Assembly (NCBI GenBank): GCA_013396655.1
Contig: WBMV01004262.1
Span: 362,936 to 426,935 of the forward strand
Length of the DNA stretch: 64,000 nucleotides
Source of the DNA: Campylorhamphus procurvoides
Taxonomy: Eukaryota > Chordata > Aves > Passeriformes > Dendrocolaptidae
Direction: 5' to 3'
This document shows, piece after piece, positions 14,301 through 26,741 of the stretch. Below the pieces are notes generated by a model. It saw nothing but the letters and a program-made list of their open reading frames with translations, did not search any database and was not told the origin of the DNA. The position numbers were made by a program, and so were the translations under genes. Numbering within the stretch: position 1 is the first letter of the stretch; the number at the start of each line of letters is the position of its first letter.

Positions 14301-15872
14301 AATTCTGACTGAAATAAGAGTTGTTAATAAGGATTGATAATCGTGTATGTAACATTCTAGAGGTATAATCTCACTAGAAATTAAGCAGATAAGTTCTGAT
14401 CCCCTTATTCCAATCTATTCAACTAGATACCTTCACGCTTGTTATTTCTTCAGCCTTTCTTCATTTTATTATTTGGTTATTAGCTTTTGCACTATCTGAT
14501 ATTCTTTTAACTGCCATGCTTGCTCCATAACTCTTGGAGTGTAAAATAAACCTTTTGTTAACTAGCACATTTTCTCAGTCGATCTGCAGCTGCAGTGAAA
14601 GTCACAAACCTATGCAAACACGGCCATGGACTTCTTTTTTACCAAGTACAAGGTGCTGTTTCTCTTACAAAGCTGCATGTAGTGAGAGCAGCTTTGCTTG
14701 AACCCTTTATGTCCCTTAAGAGCACAAGCCTGCTTTCCTTTTACAGGTCAGATTCCAACAGAAACCAACAGGAATTTGGCCTCAATAACTTCTACAGGAT
14801 CAAGGTCTGGTTCAGTAAAGGATTAAGGCTATTGTTGCTCAGCACACACTGCCAGTAAGGGACCTTTCCTTTTCTCTAACCTCTAGTCTGACTCAGCCTC
14901 ACACAGACCTCTTTAAATAGCAGCATGGCTTACTACGTGTTTGTCCTTGGATGAAAACATGCCACATTTATTAAAATCAGAGCTAATTATGGGGAGGTGT
15001 TTCTAGACTTTTACAAAATAGTAAGTGGTTTAACAAAATGCATTTCTTTTAGTATTCCTGATTACATTCAAAATCTAGTATTTCTAAAATTGTCATATTT
15101 TATGTTCTCTGATGCTTGTGATTTCTGGGTATTAAAAATCAAAAAGTGCAGTCAACAGTAACTTTAGGTCTAACAAGCCCTTGGCTAGTCATGTTGACAC
15201 ATTTAGTTTTCCATTTATGTGCAGCGAGTACCTGGACATACAGCCCCTCTCCTCCCATCTAAAAGAATATCATCCCAGCCTAAATGATGTGTGGATTACT
15301 GCTTCCCATTCTGGTTTATTAAAAAAGTGATACAGCAGACTTCTCAAATATTTCTGACAAGAGCGGGCAACACGAGTCTCCTCCCTGCTCACCACCTAAG
15401 GGAGCAGCTCAACTTTGGGACAGTTCAACCCCCTGAAATTACACCTGGGTTGTGCCCAGGTCCATCTGCACCTGTGAGAGACCACCAAAGCAGCCAGACC
15501 TCTACAATCACCCAAACATGGCCAGGCCATGCACAGCAGCACAAATCACTGGCCTGGTTAAGCTGGAGCCATAACCTTACCTGCCTGTCAGGCAGTCAAA
15601 ATTTCCAGGCAAATGAGCTGCCTGGAAAGGGCACCAACTCCTCATGCCTCCTGTTGTACCCGCTCATCAGTGGGAACAGGTGCAACTGCCTTCACGTTAA
15701 TCAAGCATGGTAGAGCTGTGATGGTTCGCCTGCCCCAGAGCTGCCACCAGCCACTTCAACCATGAATCCCAAAGAAGTGTGCCTGTCTATGTGCTGGGCA
15801 GAGAGCTCCAGAGAATACACACACTGAGGCTCCTGCCACTTCCAGACCTTTCATCCCTGGAGGTATTCAGTT

Positions 15873-16662
15873 TGTTCAGCAAGGTTTTGGTAGCCAGGGG
15901 TCTACGGGAGTGGCTTCGGTGAGAAGCTGCCAGAAGCTTCTGTGTCTGATGGAGCCAAGGCCAGATGGCTCTAGGATATACCCACCACTGGCCAAAGCTG
16001 ATTCAATCAATGAGGGTGTTAATACCTCTGGGATAACTTTATTTAGGAGTCTGCACAACGACTACTTCAGCTGGACAGAGGGCTGAGAACAAGTGAGAGC
16101 AGCAACTCCGTAGACCCCAAGGCCAGTGGAGAAGGAAGGGAAGGAGGTTCCCCCGCAGCTCCTGGTGCAGACCATGGCGAGTGAGGCTGTGCCCTTACAG
16201 ACCCTGGAGGACCCAGAGCACAGGTGGGTGCCTGGAGGAGGCTGTGATCCCATGGGAAGCTAGATCAGGCTCCTGTTAGGACCCGCGGGGAGAGGAGTCC
16301 ACACTGGAGCAGGTTTGCTGGCAGGACTGTGACCCTGAGGGGCACCCACGCTGGAGCAGCCTGATCCTGAGGGGCTGCACCCTGAAAATTGGGAGTGGGA
16401 AGCGAAAAATCAGCCTGGGAGGAAGGGGAGGAGAGGATGGTGTTTTAAGATTTGGGTTTATTTGTCATTAGCCTGCTCCGACTTGAGTGGTAATAACTTA
16501 GATTTCCCCACATCGAGTCTGTTTGGCTGCTGTGACGGCGCTCGCGACCGATCTCTCCCTGTCCTGATCCTGATCCGGATCCCTCTCCCCTGCCCAGCTG
16601 GGGAGGGCAGCAGCAGGAGCGGCTCCGGCAGACACCGGGCGTCCAGCCGGGCTCAGCCTTCA
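15873..16662 (+). mobile_element. Solo LTR of an avian endogenous retrovirus, beside the RNF146 promoter
   Basis: About 790 bases that I recognise from memory as an LTR family common in bird genomes. Visible landmarks in order: a probable TG start at 15,873, a TATA-like TTTATTTAGG near 16,038, repeated 'cacgctggagcag'-type phrases at 16,300-16,360, a degraded poly(A) signal (TAATAAC) near 16,491, and a U5-like pyrimidine-rich end with CA at about 16,662. No target-site duplication is clear, so both ends are approximate. No internal retroviral sequence flanks it. It is in sense orientation to RNF146 and its 3' end runs straight into the CpG island. Confidence 0.6.
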
Positions 16663-17400
16663 GCAAAGGCAGTACGATGTGGGCGGGGGGCTCCGGGAGG
16701 GAGGGAAGTAGGCCGGCCCTGGTGCCCCGAGCCCTCCCGAGCGCCCCTCGGGCATTCCCTGTGTGGCAGTTCAGCCCAGCCCAGCTCAGCCCAGCCCATA
16801 GCCGGGCAGTACTGGGCCATGCCGCCATGACACCACCGCGGGCCGGGCCGGGCCGGGCCGTGGGAGGCGGGGTCACGCCGCTGCGTCACGCGCGCGGCGG
16901 CGTCACGGTAGCGCGCTNNNNNNNNNNNNNNNNNNNNNNNNNNNNCCGCGCCGTCACGTGCCGGCTGTCGGGGCCGGGGCCGCGGAGCCCATCCCGGGAG
17001 CCCTTCCCGGGAGCCCATCCCCTGCCCCTGCCCGGCGAGTTCTGGGAGGGAGGGAGAGCCGGGCCCGTCGGCAGAAGCGTCCCGGTCCGGTCCTTTCTGC
17101 CGGGCCCCGCCGGGTCCCTCCCGCGGAGCCGTGTGCGAGCCCGGGCGTAGGCTGGGCGCGATGATCCCGGAGGTCTTCTCCAACCCGACTGCTGATCCTC
17201 GGGGCTGTGCGGCTCGGGGGCTTCGCTGTGTCGGGCACTAAAATAGGTCAGGAGCATTTATCCGTGTCCGCGGCGCTGCGATCCCCAGGGCGGTGAGCGG
17301 CGCGCTGCTGCAGCCCCGGCCCGCCGTGGGTGAGCAGAGTCGCCTCCGCGGCCGGGGGGAAGCAACAAGGTGCTCCTAATGGGAAGTGCTTTTGTTTCTT
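16663..17400 (+). promoter_or_regulatory. RNF146: CpG-island promoter, probably of RNF146
   Basis: The only strongly GC- and CpG-rich block in the window, about 8.3 kb before the RNF146 coding exon and correctly placed for its noncoding first exon. It contains four GTCACG motifs (16,872, 16,885, 16,902 and 16,953), the last being GTCACGTG, an E-box/CLEAR-type palindrome. No TATA box is evident. Possible donors for a leader exon are the GTGAGC at 17,293 and the GTGAGC at 17,330. The start site cannot be fixed from sequence. A 28-base N gap lies in the middle. Long two-strand frames here are compositional artefacts of high GC. The assignment to RNF146 rests on position and strand. Confidence 0.65.
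16918..16945. other. Assembly gap (28 N)
   Basis: Run of 28 N inside the CpG island, between two GTCACG motifs. The flanks are nearly pure G/C, which suggests a sequence or assembly failure in GC-rich DNA. Confidence 1.
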
Positions 17401-20326
17401 TGTGCTTGGCGGCCTCTGCTCGGGTGTCTGGGCTACGTCCCCTCGCAGTGTTACGGGAAGTGAAAATGGGTCCGGCTCTTGGTGGCGATACGTGTTGTCG
17501 CCATTGAATAATTGTTGCGAAATATTAAGTAGATGCGAGATTTTCGTACGAGCAAGGCAGTCGGAATGGTAAAATGGTTAAAACCAACTAAAACTAGGGG
17601 GTTTAAGCTTAGTATAACTTGTCTGTGATACGCCTGAGAAATAATATAGGTTTTGTTACTGGTATGTTAGTATGCAAGTATATATTGAAAGATTAGAAGG
17701 AGAAGTAAGGAGCAGAGTTTTAAAACGTTTTGGTTTTGTCAGGTTTGTAATACTAAAAATCCAGTCTTGCTTGTTTTGTTAGCTGCTGCCTCTGCTCAGT
17801 GGGCTACTTAAAAATAGGTTCTGAAGCATCTCTAAAAACACACCCAAAAATTACAGTTTGTAATAGCATTGAAGGCACAGTGAAATGTTAATCTTCATTT
17901 GGTCATTTTGAGTAAATCTTAAGATAGTGAATGTTTTTGCAAGAACTTGCTTTATGATTTTGTGTGGTTAATGCTGTGGTTTCTTTCTTAAGTGTATTGA
18001 CGTGCCAATTGTATGTATTGCTATAATGAAAAATCAGTACTGAGTGAAAGAAAAAGTTCTGTTCTTGTTTTCTTCAAAATATATTGCATCAGTTTAGATG
18101 TAATTGAATTGTCATTTATTTAGAGAGCTGGAATTGCAGTATTTTTATAGCCTATTGAATAGTGGACTCCTGGAAAAGTCTTTATATTGTAATACATTTT
18201 TTCCCCTCCCTTCTGTGCATATTTATTGAGTCTATATATACAAAGAGATGTTCCTGTAATTATTTCAGTTTCTGAAGCACTGATAGCTTAAGATGAAGCA
18301 GTCTGTGCTTCATGTTTTGTGCACTGATTTTGAGTGAGAAACTAACATTTTTCTTTGTTAAATAGACAAAAACACGATATATGCTCAAAATTCAAAATTA
18401 GTGCTCCAATTGTAGCATAGGAGAACATACCTATGTAGCATTTTAATACTGAATTGGTTAACTGTTGTGCACTTAACTACTCTTTTGATTCAGTTTCAAA
18501 TGTACATATAAATGTTAGGGGTTTATTATATATTATATTATTATATAATAGCCAGGGATAAGGAATCATAATCAGCAATTCCTGAAGATGCTCCAAGAAA
18601 TGGATACAGAAAAGTAGTCAAGAACAGGAAAGAGAGAGATTGTTTGTTTGTTGTGCTATCCAGTGCCAGGGAGAGTTTTAAAAATACCGACTCAGTACCT
18701 CAAAATGATACGATATTGACAGTAGCAGACCTTCAGACAGGAGAGTGATTTTTATCTGTTAAATAAATCAGCTACCTTCTTTCTTCTCACACTTCTTGAC
18801 TTGTGGTGACTTGTGGGGAAGAGCAGAATTCTGGAAATCTTTTCCCTCTCCTATGCCCCGTAACTGAGTTATAAGTTAGGGAGCTTGATGGAAAAAATCG
18901 ATGTATTTTATAACAGAGGAGAATTTACTCTTATGAAGTGATACTGTAGCTGCTGACTTTTCAAGTGGGTGGGGGGGGAATGATGAATTTTTGATAGCTG
19001 TTCGGGTCATCTGTATGGAGTTACAGAATTTGTGCGATTATCTGTCATTTGAAGTAGGACTCTAATAGTCTTTATCTGTTTTGGTTAGAAGCTGGTGCTA
19101 GTTGAATTTACCAGTGGTTTGTGCATTTGTTTTTAAAAAGCTAAGATTTTACTCTACAGAGAAGGTTTAAGATTGTAGGTAACTTCATCAGCATTTAGGA
19201 GCTGGCTTGTTAAATATGTATGTTTCTGATTTTGTTGTTATTTTTAATTGTTGCAGGTTTTTTTCCAAAGAAATAGGAAGGTGGAAAAATTGTGCTGGGC
19301 CTGATAATTTACTGGGCCTAATAATTTAATGGGCACAGTTGACTGATCTGACAGGAAATAGTTTCATTCTATCTTGGCCTAATAAAAGCTTGACATTGTT
19401 CTTCAGGATAACCTGCCAGACCTATCTCCCAAAATGATTTCAGGAAGTCCACCACTTCAAAGTCTTCAAGTTGTGTGAAAGAAGTGAAGGTGACTTCTCC
19501 CAGGAAACATCCTGAGAGATTTTCAAGGGCACAAAGAGCCCAGTTACATGCTGGCTGAGCATCAATTTTGGAGGGGATGTTGCCCAATTTCAATTCTTGC
19601 TCCTGATCATTGCCCTTCATCTGTTGTATCTTTAAAGTTTCAGAATAGGTGATAGGATGCAGGGATTTTGGAAGGGATACTTGCAGCTTACTGAAGATAG
19701 CATAACAGGAAAAAGAGAAAATTAATTGCTAAGTATAGAACACAGCTCTTACCCACTTCACTTCAAAGGAGGAGTCATCATTTAGGAAGGGCCACGTGTG
19801 TGTAACCACAGGTGTTTGTCAATCCTTTTAATAGAATTTTCAACACTGGCTTATTAAATAAATAACCATGTCATGAAACGTGGAGGTTACCTGATGTCAG
19901 TGTGTGAACTAGTTCTTTTCAAGAGCTGTGCAGCACTTGGAAAGTTGCCTAACCACAATAATGTAATTATGCTTTAATTGGATTCTTCTAGGTATAATTA
20001 CATACCTTGAATATGTGCATGAATCTATTTCCTAAGAAGTCTCTCAGAAATGACCCAACCTTTTTCTGCCATCTCCATATAACATTTGATTTTATGATTT
20101 TATTTTTACTACCTCTAGTAGGGGATTGTGACAGGTAGTAGATAAAAGACTTCAGGTGATAGCTACGGAAGTAACAGAAAGCCAGCTCCCAGGATGAAGG
20201 ACTGAACACCACACCCACAGCATCAAGCTTGTTGCAACTGTCTCTTTGATCATAGAAAATATAGTATCTTGTCTCAGTGAATTAGTAGAGCTAAAATTTT
20301 AACACGATTTCAACTCTTGGTTTCAG

Positions 20327-20375
20327 ATTGATGTGTGAAGAAAGGAAAGCTGCTAGAACGATGAGAGGAGAAAAG
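20327..20375 (+). other. Possible small noncoding leader exon
   Basis: A 49-base segment preceded by TTGGTTTCAG and followed by G|GTGTGG, so both splice edges are plausible and it lies on the RNF146 strand between promoter and coding exon. It contains ATGs. Such pairs also arise by chance in an 8-kb intron. Confidence 0.18.
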
Positions 20376-23231
20376 GTGTGGATAGGCTTGTTAATTTTTG
20401 CATTTTTCCTTGGGAACTCTTTCTAAGAATAGCTGTACATGGAGCTCAGCTGTAAAGAAAATAACATATTTGAGTAATGCTTCTTACATTGAAGTGGTCT
20501 GAACACTTCACTCTGATGTTATTAATGATAAATGTTCAGTCATTTGATGGACTATAATGCAGAACATGTTCTTTCAGGGACTTGTCACTCCTTGACTTTA
20601 CTCAACTCTTGTATGTCTGATCTTCACTGTATTTATGCTGAAATCATTCTTTACTTGAACAAAGAGATGATGTTCTTAGGTCTGCTTCAAATCATTCCTA
20701 TACATAATGTATTGCAGCAACTGGAAGTTGTAGTTCAAAATGTTAAGAATCATCCAGAAAGCTACAGCCCAGAAAGAGGATGCAGTTCTGTGGCTCATCA
20801 GTCTTTTTACAGAGATCAAGATCTTCCTGTTTTAGCATGTGAGAACGCAAGAGTGAAATCTTGATGATCTCCCTTCCCCTGTGTAGGATTTTTTTTAGGT
20901 ATTTGTTAGACACACACTGGTTTCCAGTGATTATTATGTATTTGTGAAATGACCTGGCTCAGATTCTGATTGGTGACATACACCAAATGTATTGTGAGTG
21001 ACATCTCCTGGTCTGAAGAGAGGTATATTAGCTCAGAGGTGTGGAGACAGAGTTGCATCTCTGTCTTTCTTTTCAGAGATTGCGTTCTATTGATGAACCT
21101 TGGAGCCCTTCAGCATGTTTTAAAGAAATAAAGGCAGGTCCTAATTAATTTTTGTTGTTGTTTGTTTACTTTGTTAAGTATCAAATCTAGGTCATAGAGT
21201 TAGTTTACAAGCTGATCTGAGGACACAGATATGCAGATGTATAAAGAAAAAAGTGCTGGATGGTTCTGAAGTTCATTCATTAAATGAATGCATGTAATCT
21301 CAGTAAAAGAGGACAAGAACGCCAAGCTCTGAGCCTTGAAATATGGAGAGGACCTGGGGGAAATCAGCTCTTTGCATGTGCTGTTTTTCCCTCAAGCATC
21401 TGATATTAGTCCCTGTTAAGAGACAAGACATAAGTCTAGATGGTCCTTTGGAATGATATGATAGAGATAGTCTTATAAACAGCTTTAGGAAGCCATTGTG
21501 ACTTTTGAGATTGTCTCAATATAAGGGGTCATTTATCAGAGGTTAAATTTGCATAAACATTACATGCTTCTAACTTTAGTCTTGTTTCTCCTTTTGCATA
21601 CATAGTCACTGCATGGAAATGAGGAATTAACAGTAAAAAATAATTGCCTCTTATAGTTCTTTAAAAAAAGATAATTTGCTTAAGCTAGACATCAAAATAA
21701 AAAATGTGGGTCAAAATTGATTATTGCAAAAAATAAAACAGAATTCTGAAAATAGGCTGCATCAAGTAAATAAAAGCATAGTAATTTCTTTTCTATAACA
21801 GAACCATCACATTGTATTTTGTTTGTTTGTATGTCTGGACAACATTGTAATGGTGGTATTATTTGCTTTCCATTAGTTTGCAGAGAAGCTGAAACACTAT
21901 AGTGTACCACTGGGCATGACAACTCAGGAATGAGCCAGCCTTGGGAAGGAGGACCTGCCATCCTAGCTGGAGACATCTGAAGTGAGGACATTTTAGTCTT
22001 GTGGCATGCTTCAATAGCAATTATTCAAAAAAAGTAAGCTGTTGTTTCGTTAATGGAATTAAATATGTCAGTTCTTTGACGGACCATTTAGTTGCACTTA
22101 GAATTTGACCTGGAATTTGAAAAAATACTCAGTTTTGAGGTGGGTTTGTGTAAACTTACTTTTTCTTTCATTAGAGTTGAAGGTGGCCCAGGATGTTTTC
22201 ATGTAGTTATATATCACCTCTTCTGTACTGTATGTGTTGTTGAAAGCCCCATAGCTTAAAAATTAAATTTGTGTTTTAATGTTAAAAATAAAAACACATA
22301 GAAGAATAATAAGAGAGGTGGCAACATTGTGGACTAAGTCCTTCTCTGTTGGTTTTAGGCTGTATTTATGTTAAAATGCACAGTTCAGGTGCTTACTGTT
22401 ACCTTATTTATACCTCAGTTGAGGATCCTTCAAACAAAATTATTTTTAGAATTTTTCCTTGAGTTTAATTAATTTTTAGCCTCAATAATCTATAATGTGA
22501 TTTTCCATGTTGCCAGCAGCATCTTAAGGGGACCCAATTTTCAAAAAAACAAAGCTTTCCTTTGTTAACTTTGATAACAGTAGTGATATGAAGCCTGCTT
22601 TGATTGAACCTTGTTATAAAATATTACTCTTAATTTTAGGAAAAATATTGTTTGGTTCTTAATACCATTAAGTTGCAAGGAAAGTGCGTCCACAGCTATA
22701 ATGTAGCAGAATAGCTGTCCTAGATGTTTTTCCTCTGTTCTGAAGGGTTACCTCTTCAGTAAAAATCTACGTACATGTGCATCCTCATACTAGCTTATAA
22801 ACAAACTCTGTGACCTAGATTTGATACTTATAAATGTAAACAAAAAAGGATTAATTAAGATCTTAGTTTAAAAACAAGAAGTGAGACAGCATCAGTTTAG
22901 TTGATAGGAATCTTCAAGTGCATAATTATCCTGCATTCTGAGCACATGCAACTGCAGTTGTGGTTATCTTTTAAGAGCTTTATGTTCCTGGGTTGTGCTT
23001 TTTTAGAGATAAGGGTTTGCTCCTCCAGCTCTATTAATTTTATACATAACATTTTCCTTAGAGTCATTAAAAATCACATAGGAATTTCAAGATAAGGCAT
23101 TTATTCGTTTTCATATCCTGCATTATTGTCTTGATCTAATAAGGAATCAAAGATTCCTCAAATTAATGAGTGATCTATTGAGCACAGTTCAAATGTTATC
23201 ATTTTTTGCTTTCACTGAATAAGTGAAAGCT

Positions 23232-23317
23232 TTTAACTCTTCTTCTAGATTACCTTAGGGTAAACTATCTTTACTTTAACTCTTCTTCTAGATTACCTTA
23301 GGGTAAACTATCTTTAC
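23232..23317. repeat. 43-bp tandem duplication
   Basis: Two copies, 23,232-23,274 and 23,275-23,317, that look identical by eye and lie directly head to tail. The identity suggests a recent event or an assembly duplication. No function is evident. Confidence 0.9.
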
Positions 23318-24317
23318 TTTAGCTCACAGTATAGGAATTTGGTTTGTCAAAGTGTATTGCCTTTTTAATCCCTGCATTGCATTTTAATCACGTCCAAAAT
23401 CTTAATTATGTTATGTGACTTTTATAGAAGTTACTTCCTACAGGTTGTTTTAATCTTTGACTCTGAAAAGGATAACCTTATAAAAGATATTTAGGGAAAA
23501 GCAGCCTTTTATAAAACTATAGCATGGAAGTAAAAGTCTCTGCTGCTGTGCCATTTTGTACAGTAGTATCTCATTATGGGGGCACTTGAAAATTCAGATC
23601 CTTTACCTCAGCCATGGTTAGCACAAATTAATCAATACCTGAATTTCTTTTTCAGCTCTTCTGTTGTGAAATACTGGTTAGGTTGTGCTGATGGGTATTC
23701 TGAAATCTCAATGGACTTTATTCTCCCTTTTTTCTAATAAGCTTCTCATTATAAACCCCTCATTCTGCTGTAAAAACCTGTTGCAAAATAGAACCTCAGA
23801 AATGTGTGGCTTCCAAAATCAACTTGTTTACAGCATTGTTAGCACAAATCTCACATGCAGATGTGTTCTGTGCAGTAAAAACATAGTTAGAAGCTGGTAG
23901 GTAATGCTGTGTCTGCATTTGGCTTGCTGATTTAAGAACTACTACGCAGATTTGTCATTAATCTCAGAAAGAAATTCAGATATGAAACTGAAACATAGGT
24001 GGATACAATTATGTGCTACTTCAGGAAAAAGTATTTGAGCTGCAGAGCTTTTAAAATAATTATTTGATAAAAAAGGATTAAAGAAGCATTGGTCTTTCAG
24101 GAGGAAATTACAGTGATAGAAAGACAGCATACAGAAATATATTTTTAAGTAAACAGCATATAATACGTTATTGTAAAAATAAATGCAGATACTAAAGCCT
24201 AATTTTTTTTTTTAATCTCAGAATGTATTCTTAAGATTTTTAAAGCAGTGGAGCCCTTTACAGTAGTACTAAGCATTTTCTCTTGAGGTAACACATTCTG
24301 CTGGAAATGTTTATAAC

Positions 24318-24478
24318 AGACTAGGCTGTGCAGGGAGGCTGTGGTATCTCCTTCCTTGCAGGTTTCAAAAAAAACTCAACTAGACAAAGCCATGGCTGAT
24401 CTAATATAGTACTGGTGTTGGTGCCACGTGGAGAAGGAGACTGGACTACATGACCTCTAAAGATCCCTTTTGACCCAC
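24318..24478 (+). mobile_element. CR1 LINE, 3' fragment
   Basis: About 160 bases matching the end of avian CR1 elements. Phrases like 'ctgtgcagggaggctgtgg', 'ccttgcaggtttc' and the end 'tgacctctaaagatccc..ttgaccca' come in the expected order. It is 5'-truncated, as most CR1 copies are, and lacks the terminal octamer repeats. It is inserted in the RNF146 leader intron in sense orientation. Confidence 0.8.
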
Positions 24479-25682
24479 GTGCCTGTGGTAGTTTTGCATG
24501 AACTATTCCTAGCTGTCTGTACAACAAAGACTACTTTCACTGAAAGGCTGTTTTGTTGAATATCAGTCTTGAAGTTCCTTGGGAATTTAAATGAAAAAAG
24601 GCACCTTTTAAGGCCCTGTTCCCCAAAGCCCATTCTTCTCCCTCATTTGATATCTGGTATTTGGTTTCGATTGTCAATAAGTAAAAGGAAAATTACCATG
24701 AAAGACTGTGAGAGATTGCCATGGCAAAAATGTAGCTGAGAAGGAATTTGCATATTTAGGCTAGAATTTTTCAACTACTTAAATCCTACACAATGCCAAA
24801 GTGACACAGTTTTGCATTCCCTGTTCTCTTACAGTTACAAAATCATCTTTAATGACAGAAATAAGATATGGCCAGAGAAAGTAAAGGCAATGACTTCACA
24901 AGCAAATCCAGTCACAGCTGTGTGTCTTCTAGAATATACTGCTGCTTCTGCTGGTCAGCAGCAATTCCTTTCAAGAGGCACTCAGATATATCAGGGAGTT
25001 CACTTGATGCTTAGGAAGAATGAATCCAAGGTATTTTTGAAAAAGCCGCCTCAGTTTTCCAATCTGGTTCTTTCTGTAGACCTGTGGTTGTTCTGAGCCC
25101 AGTTTGAAGAATAGTGTACCATGGTGCAGGGGAACTAAAAAACAGTGGGGGAATATTTGAGCTGGATGCTGCTGCCAGGCTTGTTTTCTTCTGTGTAAAC
25201 CCAGCCTGAGGTACTGTTCAGGCAATCCCTTAATCAAATATGATCACCAGTAGTCTGAAGAGAGATTGTTCAATGCTTGCACCTAGGTCACTTCTTGAGT
25301 AAAGAACCATAGTTTCTTTACACTTCCCGAGGAGGCACCAGAGTAACTGGTTGGCTGACGGTTGATTAATCAACACTACTTCAGAGAGAATGAACAGAAG
25401 AAATTGCAAAATTTGTTTTCCAACTTGGTGTGTTAACATGGTGAAAATTAAACAGATGAATGATTGGTGATCAGCAAAAGAAATTCTCCCAGTAGTCAGT
25501 TTAGTTTGTCACCTCAGGAAATAGAGCATTAACCTATCAATTTCTTTGAACTGAGCTTCGTAAATAATAACTTAAATTAAGGTAAGCATCTTATACTGTG
25601 GATATTGAAGTCAAATGTGATGCAAGGTGCCAGTTTAAGTTGACACAATAAACTGATTTACATCCCTTTGATCCTCTGCAGG

Positions 25683-26741
25683 ATGGCCGGCTGTGGTGAA
25701 ATAGATCATTCAATCAACATGCTTCCCACAAACAGGAAGACAAATGAGTCGTGTACTAACGCAGCACCTTCCCTGCCAGTCCCTGAATGTGCTATCTGTC
25801 TGCAAACCTGTGTCCATCCAGTAAGTCTGCCTTGTAAACATGTTTTCTGTTATCTGTGCGTGAAGGGAGCTTCTTGGCTTGGGAAACGATGTGCACTCTG
25901 CCGGCAGGAAATTCCAGAGGATTTTCTTGACAAGCCGACCTTACTGTCACCTGAAGAACTCAAAGCAGCAAGCAGAGGCAATGGAGAGTATGCTTGGTAC
26001 TATGAAGGTAGAAATGGTTGGTGGCAGTATGATGAACGTACCAGCAGAGAGCTGGAAGATGCCTTTTCAAAGGGTAAAAAGAGCACTGAAATGCTAATTG
26101 CTGGTTTTTTATATGTAGCAGATCTTGAAAATATGGTTCAGTATAGGAGAAATGAGCATGGACGTCGCAGAAAAATAAAACGGGACATAATAGATATACC
26201 AAAGAAGGGAGTGGCTGGGCTGAGGCTGGACTGTGACACTAACACTGTCAACCTGGCAAGAGAGAGCTCTGCTGATGGTGCAGACAGCACACTGACTCCG
26301 GGGGCTGCAGCTGTACAGCCTCTAGCACCCATTTCTGTGAGGCCCCTGCCATCACTCGATGGTCAGCTGATGAGTCCTTCAACTCCATCACCTGATGCAA
26401 GCAATTCTCTAGAGAACTCTTTTGCTCACTTGCAAATAAATGGAGACAGTATGGCTGAAAGGAGTCATAGGGGAGAGGGAGAAGAAGACCATGAATCATC
26501 ATCTTCTGGTAGGGTGCCAGCTCCCGACACCTCTGTTGAGGAGACCGAATCGGATGCCAGCAGCGATAGCGAGGATGTGTCTGCCCACCTTCAGCAGCGC
26601 CCATCCTCTGTCCAGCAGAGACACTTGAATGCCAGTGCAAGCCAGTCAGGAGTGGATAGACCAGTGGTGGGAGGTGGGGTGGTAAACACAAGTGTAAGAT
26701 CTAGAAGGCCAGATGGACAGTGCACAGTCACTGAAGTTTAA
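25683..26741 (+). CDS. RNF146: RNF146 (Iduna), PAR-dependent RING E3 ubiquitin ligase
   Basis: RNF146 binds iso-ADP-ribose on proteins modified by tankyrase and ubiquitinates them for proteasomal decay; axin is the best-known target, which links it to Wnt signalling. The reading frame is 352 codons with no intron, against about 359 residues in human. Visible parts: a C3HC4 RING with C36, C39, C51, H53, C56, C59, C70 and C73; then a WWE domain at about residues 91-167 with Y107, W114, Q153 and R163, the residues reported to hold the PAR unit; then a long acidic and serine-rich tail ending in CTVTEV. The start is the ATG two bases after the splice acceptor CTCTGCAG, giving [10 protein letters not shown]; the in-frame extension upstream is intronic. 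RING and WWE are nearly identical to human as I recall it, and most change lies in the tail. No sign of damage. Frames on the other strand and in +2 are shadows. Confidence 0.97.
   Translation: MAGCGEIDHSINMLPTNRKTNESCTNAAPSLPVPECAICLQTCVHPVSLPCKHVFCYLCVKGASWLGKRCALCRQEIPEDFLDKPTLLSPEELKAASRGNGEYAWYYEGRNGWWQYDERTSRELEDAFSKGKKSTEMLIAGFLYVADLENMVQYRRNEHGRRRKIKRDIIDIPKKGVAGLRLDCDTNTVNLARESSADGADSTLTPGAAAVQPLAPISVRPLPSLDGQLMSPSTPSPDASNSLENSFAHLQINGDSMAERSHRGEGEEDHESSSSGRVPAPDTSVEETESDASSDSEDVSAHLQQRPSSVQQRHLNASASQSGVDRPVVGGGVVNTSVRSRRPDGQCTVTEV

Larger units (their letters stand above)
6972..15872. other. Intergenic DNA, no gene seen
   Basis: No recognisable coding exon. It holds a MIR/L2-like relic at about 8,440-8,565 and a CTCF-like motif at 11,303-11,316. 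The last 500 bases (15,360-15,872) become GC-richer and carry a 140-codon plus-strand frame with no recognisable domain. Its end (about 15,820-15,870) has a phrase seen in CR1 3' regions, so it may be repeat-derived. I do not call it a gene. Confidence 0.65.
17401..25681 (+). other. RNF146: RNF146 leader (5' UTR) intron, no coding sequence
   Basis: AT-rich DNA between the CpG island and the acceptor (CTCTGCAG) at 25,674-25,681. No frame in it resembles a protein. It holds a CR1 tail (24,318-24,478), a 43-bp tandem duplication (23,232-23,317) and a possible small noncoding exon (20,327-20,375). The rest shows nothing I can name. The 5' boundary is inferred because the donor was not fixed. Confidence 0.55.

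Noticed and set aside
15291..15713. 140-codon plus-strand frame
   Set aside because: No recognisable domain, start context or splice partner. It lies in GC-richer, possibly repeat-derived DNA beside the LTR.
16445..17257. Several overlapping frames of 94-176 codons on both strands in the CpG island
   Set aside because: High GC removes stop codons on both strands; the peptides are low-complexity Pro/Ala/Arg/Gly, two read across the N gap, and no domain is recognisable.
20532..20864. 110-codon plus-strand frame in the RNF146 leader intron
   Set aside because: No recognisable family, no good splice edges, and AT-rich codon content like the surrounding intron.
25668..25682. RNF146 start five codons upstream (TTG)
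   Set aside because: These bases include the splice acceptor CTCTGCAG; the ATG at 25,683 gives the known N-terminus.
26248..26691. 147-codon minus-strand frame opposite RNF146
   Set aside because: Shadow of the RNF146 coding sequence; no independent signal.
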